Positions 60,911 to 64,000 of a stretch of DNA of 64,000 nt are shown here, in pieces (the first letter of the stretch is position 1; each line of letters begins with the position of its first letter). The notes below the pieces were generated by a model. It searched no databases. It was not told the DNA's origin and saw only the letters and a list, made by a program, of their open reading frames with translations. Made by a program: the position numbers and the translations under genes. The stretch spans positions 434,001 through 498,000 of the forward strand of contig NZ_VIKR01000005.1 in NCBI RefSeq assembly GCF_007004765.1. Direction: 5' to 3'. The DNA comes from Aliikangiella marina (lineage in GTDB: Bacteria > Pseudomonadota > Gammaproteobacteria > Enterobacterales > Kangiellaceae).

Positions 60911-62548
60911 ATGGATCTGGAAAAAATGACCGCTAAAGTTCGTCCAAGAAAAGGTTGGGAAGCTATCGACCTGGGAGTCGCGTTAGTTCAGCAGCATGCA
61001 ATTTCATTATATAAAATATGGTTCTTGATTACATTGCCTTTCTTTGTTGTGGTGGCCATATTACTGTTTGATTATGCGGTTTGGGCTTATGTTGCTTTTT
61101 GGCTTTTGAAACCATTTTGGGAAAGGCCATTACTTCACTTTTTAAGCCGTGAATTATTTGGAGAAAGATTATCGGTCAAAGAGTGTGTTAAGAGTTTTTT
61201 TCAACTCGCAAAGATTCAATGGTTTCCGAGTATCACATGGCGAAGGTTGAGTTTTACGCGGTCGCTCGATCTGCCGATTATTCAGCTTGAAGGGCTTAGC
61301 GGAGGTCAGCGAAGCCAACGCTTAAAAGTGATTCATTCTATTGGCTCTGGCAGTGCCGTATGGTTAACAATCTTCTTTGTCTTTTTAGAATTGGTTTTTT
61401 ACTTCGCTATACTTGCACTCGCATTTTTGCTTTTACCCACTCAGTTTAGCGAATCGTTAGATTTTTGGAATTGGGTTGCAGCCGATAGTGAGGAGCCTTG
61501 GGCCGCGATGGTGCTTAATTTTGTTTACTATTGTGGTGTTAGTATCGTCGCACCATTTTTTACTGCCTGTGGATTTGCCCTATACATTAATCAAAGAACT
61601 CATCTCGAAGCTTGGGATATTGAACTTTCATTTAAACGATTAGCAAAGCGTTTAAATGAACAAGGTGAACCGCCCTTAGTGAGGCTAGCAAGCATTGTTT
61701 GTGCAGTTGGCCTAAGCGTGATGTTATTAATGAATCAGCCGGTAAATGCGTATGAGTCTACAGAGCAACAAAATGAATTAAGCAGTGAACAGCAAGTCGT
61801 TCAGGCTGAAATTGACCAAGATAAGAGTGTACCGGAAGACGAAACCGTTGATAGTTATTCAATCGATAACCTCGACCATGCTAGCGCCAATCGATTGATT
61901 GACGAGATTATGGATAGCGAGGATTTTAATGAAACACTTGAGGATTTCCGCTTTGAGCGTCGCTTCGACTCTGATGAAGAAAAATCACTCGAAAACTCCT
62001 CTTCACAATTTTCAACTTGGGGGCTTTTGTTTGCCAAGTTTATTTCGTTTATTGTCGAATTCGCGCTGTGGGTAGTTGTTGCGGTCGTTATCATATTTTT
62101 GATCACACGTTATCGTCACTTAGTCACTGGCTTATCCCCTAATTTGAAAAACAAAAAATCTCGTCCCAAGCAATTATTTGGCTTGGATATGTCAAGTGAA
62201 GAACTTCCAGATCAACCTTGGCAAGTTGCTAAGTCGATGATTCAGGCAAAACAATATCGAGAAGCGATGAGTTTACTATACCGAGCCAGTTTAATTTGGT
62301 ACATGGATAACACCGATGTTGTCATTCGAGAAGGTGATACCGAATTAGAGTGTCTCAAAAAACTGAAAACATTTGGAAATCAATTTTCTGGAGACTATTT
62401 TTCTCGGCTTACCCAAAATTGGCGACGCTTAGCATATGCTCATCAACTACCTGACTCAAATGTGTTAACGGAGCTATGTGACCAGTGGCCTGATGCTTAC
62501 GTAAAGCCTATGGGTTTAAACCAGGACGAGGAGCAAACTAATGAATAA
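60911..62548 (+). CDS. DUF4129-type membrane protein of the MoxR operon
   Basis: The 545-residue inner-membrane protein starts at the base after the preceding stop codon. It has about two helices near 35-70, more near 155-175, 200-225 and 260-275, and one near 385-405. Between is an acidic, Glu/Asp-rich region (about 285-375). After the last helix the C-terminal domain has AKSMIQAKQYREAMSLLYRA and a DTELECLKKL stretch, typical of DUF4129. The protein overlaps the next gene by eight bases, so translation is coupled. Its acidic loop may face the periplasm. Function unknown. Confidence 0.82.
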   Translation: MDLEKMTAKVRPRKGWEAIDLGVALVQQHAISLYKIWFLITLPFFVVVAILLFDYAVWAYVAFWLLKPFWERPLLHFLSRELFGERLSVKECVKSFFQLAKIQWFPSITWRRLSFTRSLDLPIIQLEGLSGGQRSQRLKVIHSIGSGSAVWLTIFFVFLELVFYFAILALAFLLLPTQFSESLDFWNWVAADSEEPWAAMVLNFVYYCGVSIVAPFFTACGFALYINQRTHLEAWDIELSFKRLAKRLNEQGEPPLVRLASIVCAVGLSVMLLMNQPVNAYESTEQQNELSSEQQVVQAEIDQDKSVPEDETVDSYSIDNLDHASANRLIDEIMDSEDFNETLEDFRFERRFDSDEEKSLENSSSQFSTWGLLFAKFISFIVEFALWVVVAVVIIFLITRYRHLVTGLSPNLKNKKSRPKQLFGLDMSSEELPDQPWQVAKSMIQAKQYREAMSLLYRASLIWYMDNTDVVIREGDTELECLKKLKTFGNQFSGDYFSRLTQNWRRLAYAHQLPDSNVLTELCDQWPDAYVKPMGLNQDEEQTNE

Positions 62549-63734
62549 GTTTGCCATATCTCGAGTAACCTGGATTATCGTCGGTAGTGCGATTATGTTT
62601 ACCCTCATTTGTATCTGGTTCTTTAAGTCTTTCAACAAAGTGCCAGTAGAAATACCACTAGGTTATTCGAGCGAAGCAAAGCGCAATCCTTTTTTAGCAG
62701 CTGAAAAATTTTTGCAAAAAGTTTCGATCAAATTCGAGTCACGTAGTGATTTTGGTTTGTTTGATGAATTGTCTGCTCGCGATGACACTAGCGGTGAACA
62801 AAACGACTCTTTTCTGGGCGAATTTGATACAGTTTTGATTAATGGTAGTCGGATCGGTATGTCAACATTGCGTAGAGAAAATATGAAACGTTGGATCGAG
62901 AATGGTGGGCATTTGGTTCTAGTGGCAACTGAGTTATATGAGTATGAGTTTGAGTCAAGTCGAGATAAATTTTTAGATGAAGTTGGCTTACGATACTATG
63001 AAACAGGTTCGGATTATGATTATTATGAGGATGAAGGAAACCTCACGCTACTCAATTTTGAAGATGCGGAACAACCGACAGAAATCCATTTTCATGGAAC
63101 CGGGTATATTGAAGATACCAGTGGAGACGCATCTTTTATCGCCGGCCCTCAGGATGTTGATCAGTTTATTCAATATCCGATGGGCGAAGGATTATTAACG
63201 GTCGTTATTGATTTTTCGATTTTCCGTAATGGTCGAATTCGACAACACGACCATGCAATGTTTTTGGCGCAATTAATTGGAAACTCGCCGAAGGCCTGGT
63301 TGGTTTACAACCGGGAACAACCCTCTTTACTCAGTATGATGATTCAACACGGACCTTTGATGTTGATTTCTTCATTAGCGCTCTTGTTTCTGATATTGAT
63401 TGGACAGCTATGGCGAAGAGGACCTGCTAAACAAGACACGCCGCCAGTTCAACGAGAAATTATGCAACATATTGCAGCTGCGGGTGAGTTTTCATTTCGT
63501 ACCGATCAGGGAAATAGACTTTTACATGATCTGATGGAGTCAATTCACAATCGAATGGGACAGTTAGTATTTGGCTACCAGAGATTGACGCCGCAAAAGC
63601 AAATTATCAAATTGTCACATATAACCGGAATTGATAAAAATGAATTGGCTGGTTTGTGGCAAATTGAAAATGAAAATCAAGATACCTTTGTACAAAAAGT
63701 ACAACTTATACAAGAAATTAGGAAACACTTATGA
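62541..63734 (+). CDS. DUF4350-type membrane protein of the MoxR operon
   Basis: The 397-residue protein has helix 1 at about 11-28, then a DUF4350-like domain (about 40-230) of alternating strands and helices with FDTVLINGSRIGMSTLRRENMKRWIENGGHLVLVA, which resembles a class-I glutamine-amidotransferase-like fold. A second helix lies at about 270-290. The C-terminal about 100 residues are cytoplasmic. It overlaps the preceding gene by eight bases and the following MoxR gene by four (ATGA). In other bacteria the same order, DUF4129, DUF4350, MoxR ATPase, DUF58, recurs; the function is not established. Confidence 0.82.
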   Translation: MNKFAISRVTWIIVGSAIMFTLICIWFFKSFNKVPVEIPLGYSSEAKRNPFLAAEKFLQKVSIKFESRSDFGLFDELSARDDTSGEQNDSFLGEFDTVLINGSRIGMSTLRRENMKRWIENGGHLVLVATELYEYEFESSRDKFLDEVGLRYYETGSDYDYYEDEGNLTLLNFEDAEQPTEIHFHGTGYIEDTSGDASFIAGPQDVDQFIQYPMGEGLLTVVIDFSIFRNGRIRQHDHAMFLAQLIGNSPKAWLVYNREQPSLLSMMIQHGPLMLISSLALLFLILIGQLWRRGPAKQDTPPVQREIMQHIAAAGEFSFRTDQGNRLLHDLMESIHNRMGQLVFGYQRLTPQKQIIKLSHITGIDKNELAGLWQIENENQDTFVQKVQLIQEIRKHL

Positions 63735-64000
63735 GTGATCTAACTTTTGATAATAATGACGAATCAAATAATGTTGAAACAGCAAAGGCTGAGAACACAG
63801 GAATGAATTTACAACAGGGAACAGAACTAATAAAAACGCTCAGCGAAAATATAAACAAAACTTTGATCGGTCAAAGCGAAATCGTTGAAATGGCTTTAAC
63901 CTGTTTACTTGCCGGAGGTCACTTATTGATTGAAGGGGTCCCTGGATTAGGTAAGACCTTGTTAGTCCGCTCAATCGCAAAAAGTTTTGCAGGCGAATTT
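63731..64000 (+). CDS. MoxR-family AAA+ ATPase (partial, right edge)
   Basis: The first 90 residues are visible, cut by the window. An N-terminal polar tail of about 25 residues is followed by TLIGQSEIVEMALTCLLAGGHLLIEGVPGLGKTLLVRSIA, with the Walker A loop GVPGLGKT. This is the MoxR signature. The ATPase probably acts as a chaperone with the DUF58 protein expected downstream. The start ATG overlaps the stop codon of the DUF4350 gene. Confidence 0.93.
   Translation, partial: MSDLTFDNNDESNNVETAKAENTGMNLQQGTELIKTLSENINKTLIGQSEIVEMALTCLLAGGHLLIEGVPGLGKTLLVRSIAKSFAGEF

Overview
The window looks like a chromosomal segment of a free-living, probably marine gammaproteobacterium of moderate GC content. 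The evidence is the mutY-yggX pair, glpE, elbB, trmB, a tkt-gap-pgk-fba glycolytic block, an AcrB-type RND pump and many c-di-GMP proteins. The abundance of secreted proteases and amino-acid catabolic genes would fit a Kangiellaceae-like protein-degrading bacterium, but this placement is inference. No prophage, IS element, plasmid gene or CRISPR array was seen.

Layout. 1-9.6 kb: a truncated nucleotide-transporter-like MFS protein, fumarylacetoacetase, an orphan formyltransferase, a tiny lipoprotein, then a minus-strand operon (aldehyde dehydrogenase, Rieske oxygenase, dimethylarginine dimethylaminohydrolase) divergent from an AdiC-like amino-acid antiporter; together these suggest catabolism of methylated arginine or a related guanidino compound. 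10-22 kb: a GNAT acetyltransferase, a small P-loop kinase, a two-component-type propeller sensor fused to an active GGDEF domain, an OhrR-like MarR regulator next to a four-helix membrane protein whose promoter carries a perfect 16-bp palindrome, an RND efflux pair and a LytS/LytR-type system. 22-31 kb: a lipoprotein fusing a PQQ sugar-dehydrogenase domain to a diheme cytochrome region, an SGNH esterase, a membrane diguanylate cyclase, three tandem secreted Sel1-repeat paralogues and an exported SDR. 30-46 kb: two secreted subtilases, one ending in ten AITWND repeats, flank a large hybrid histidine kinase with an AraC output domain; then a second propeller sensor with a dead GGDEF domain, an operon of cupredoxin-like protein, GGDEF-EAL protein and outer-membrane barrel, and a GH-A-clan glycosidase-like protein.

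47-48 kb holds the most unusual structure: a tRNA-Phe gene with a stringent-type promoter, followed by a tandem array in which the 3' end of the tRNA plus its intrinsic terminator is repeated three more times at 114-130 bp spacing. It resembles the rtT repeat region of the E. coli tyrT operon, with a different tRNA and different repeat sequence. 48-64 kb is conserved housekeeping: yggX, mutY, an SLC13-type permease, trmB, glpE, elbB, the glycolytic block, and the start of an RDD-SpoIIM-DUF4129-DUF4350-MoxR operon that runs off the right edge.

Signalling is a theme: four GGDEF-type proteins (two clearly active cyclases, one dual GGDEF-EAL, one degenerate), two sensor kinases and several secreted or surface proteins lie within about 34 kb.
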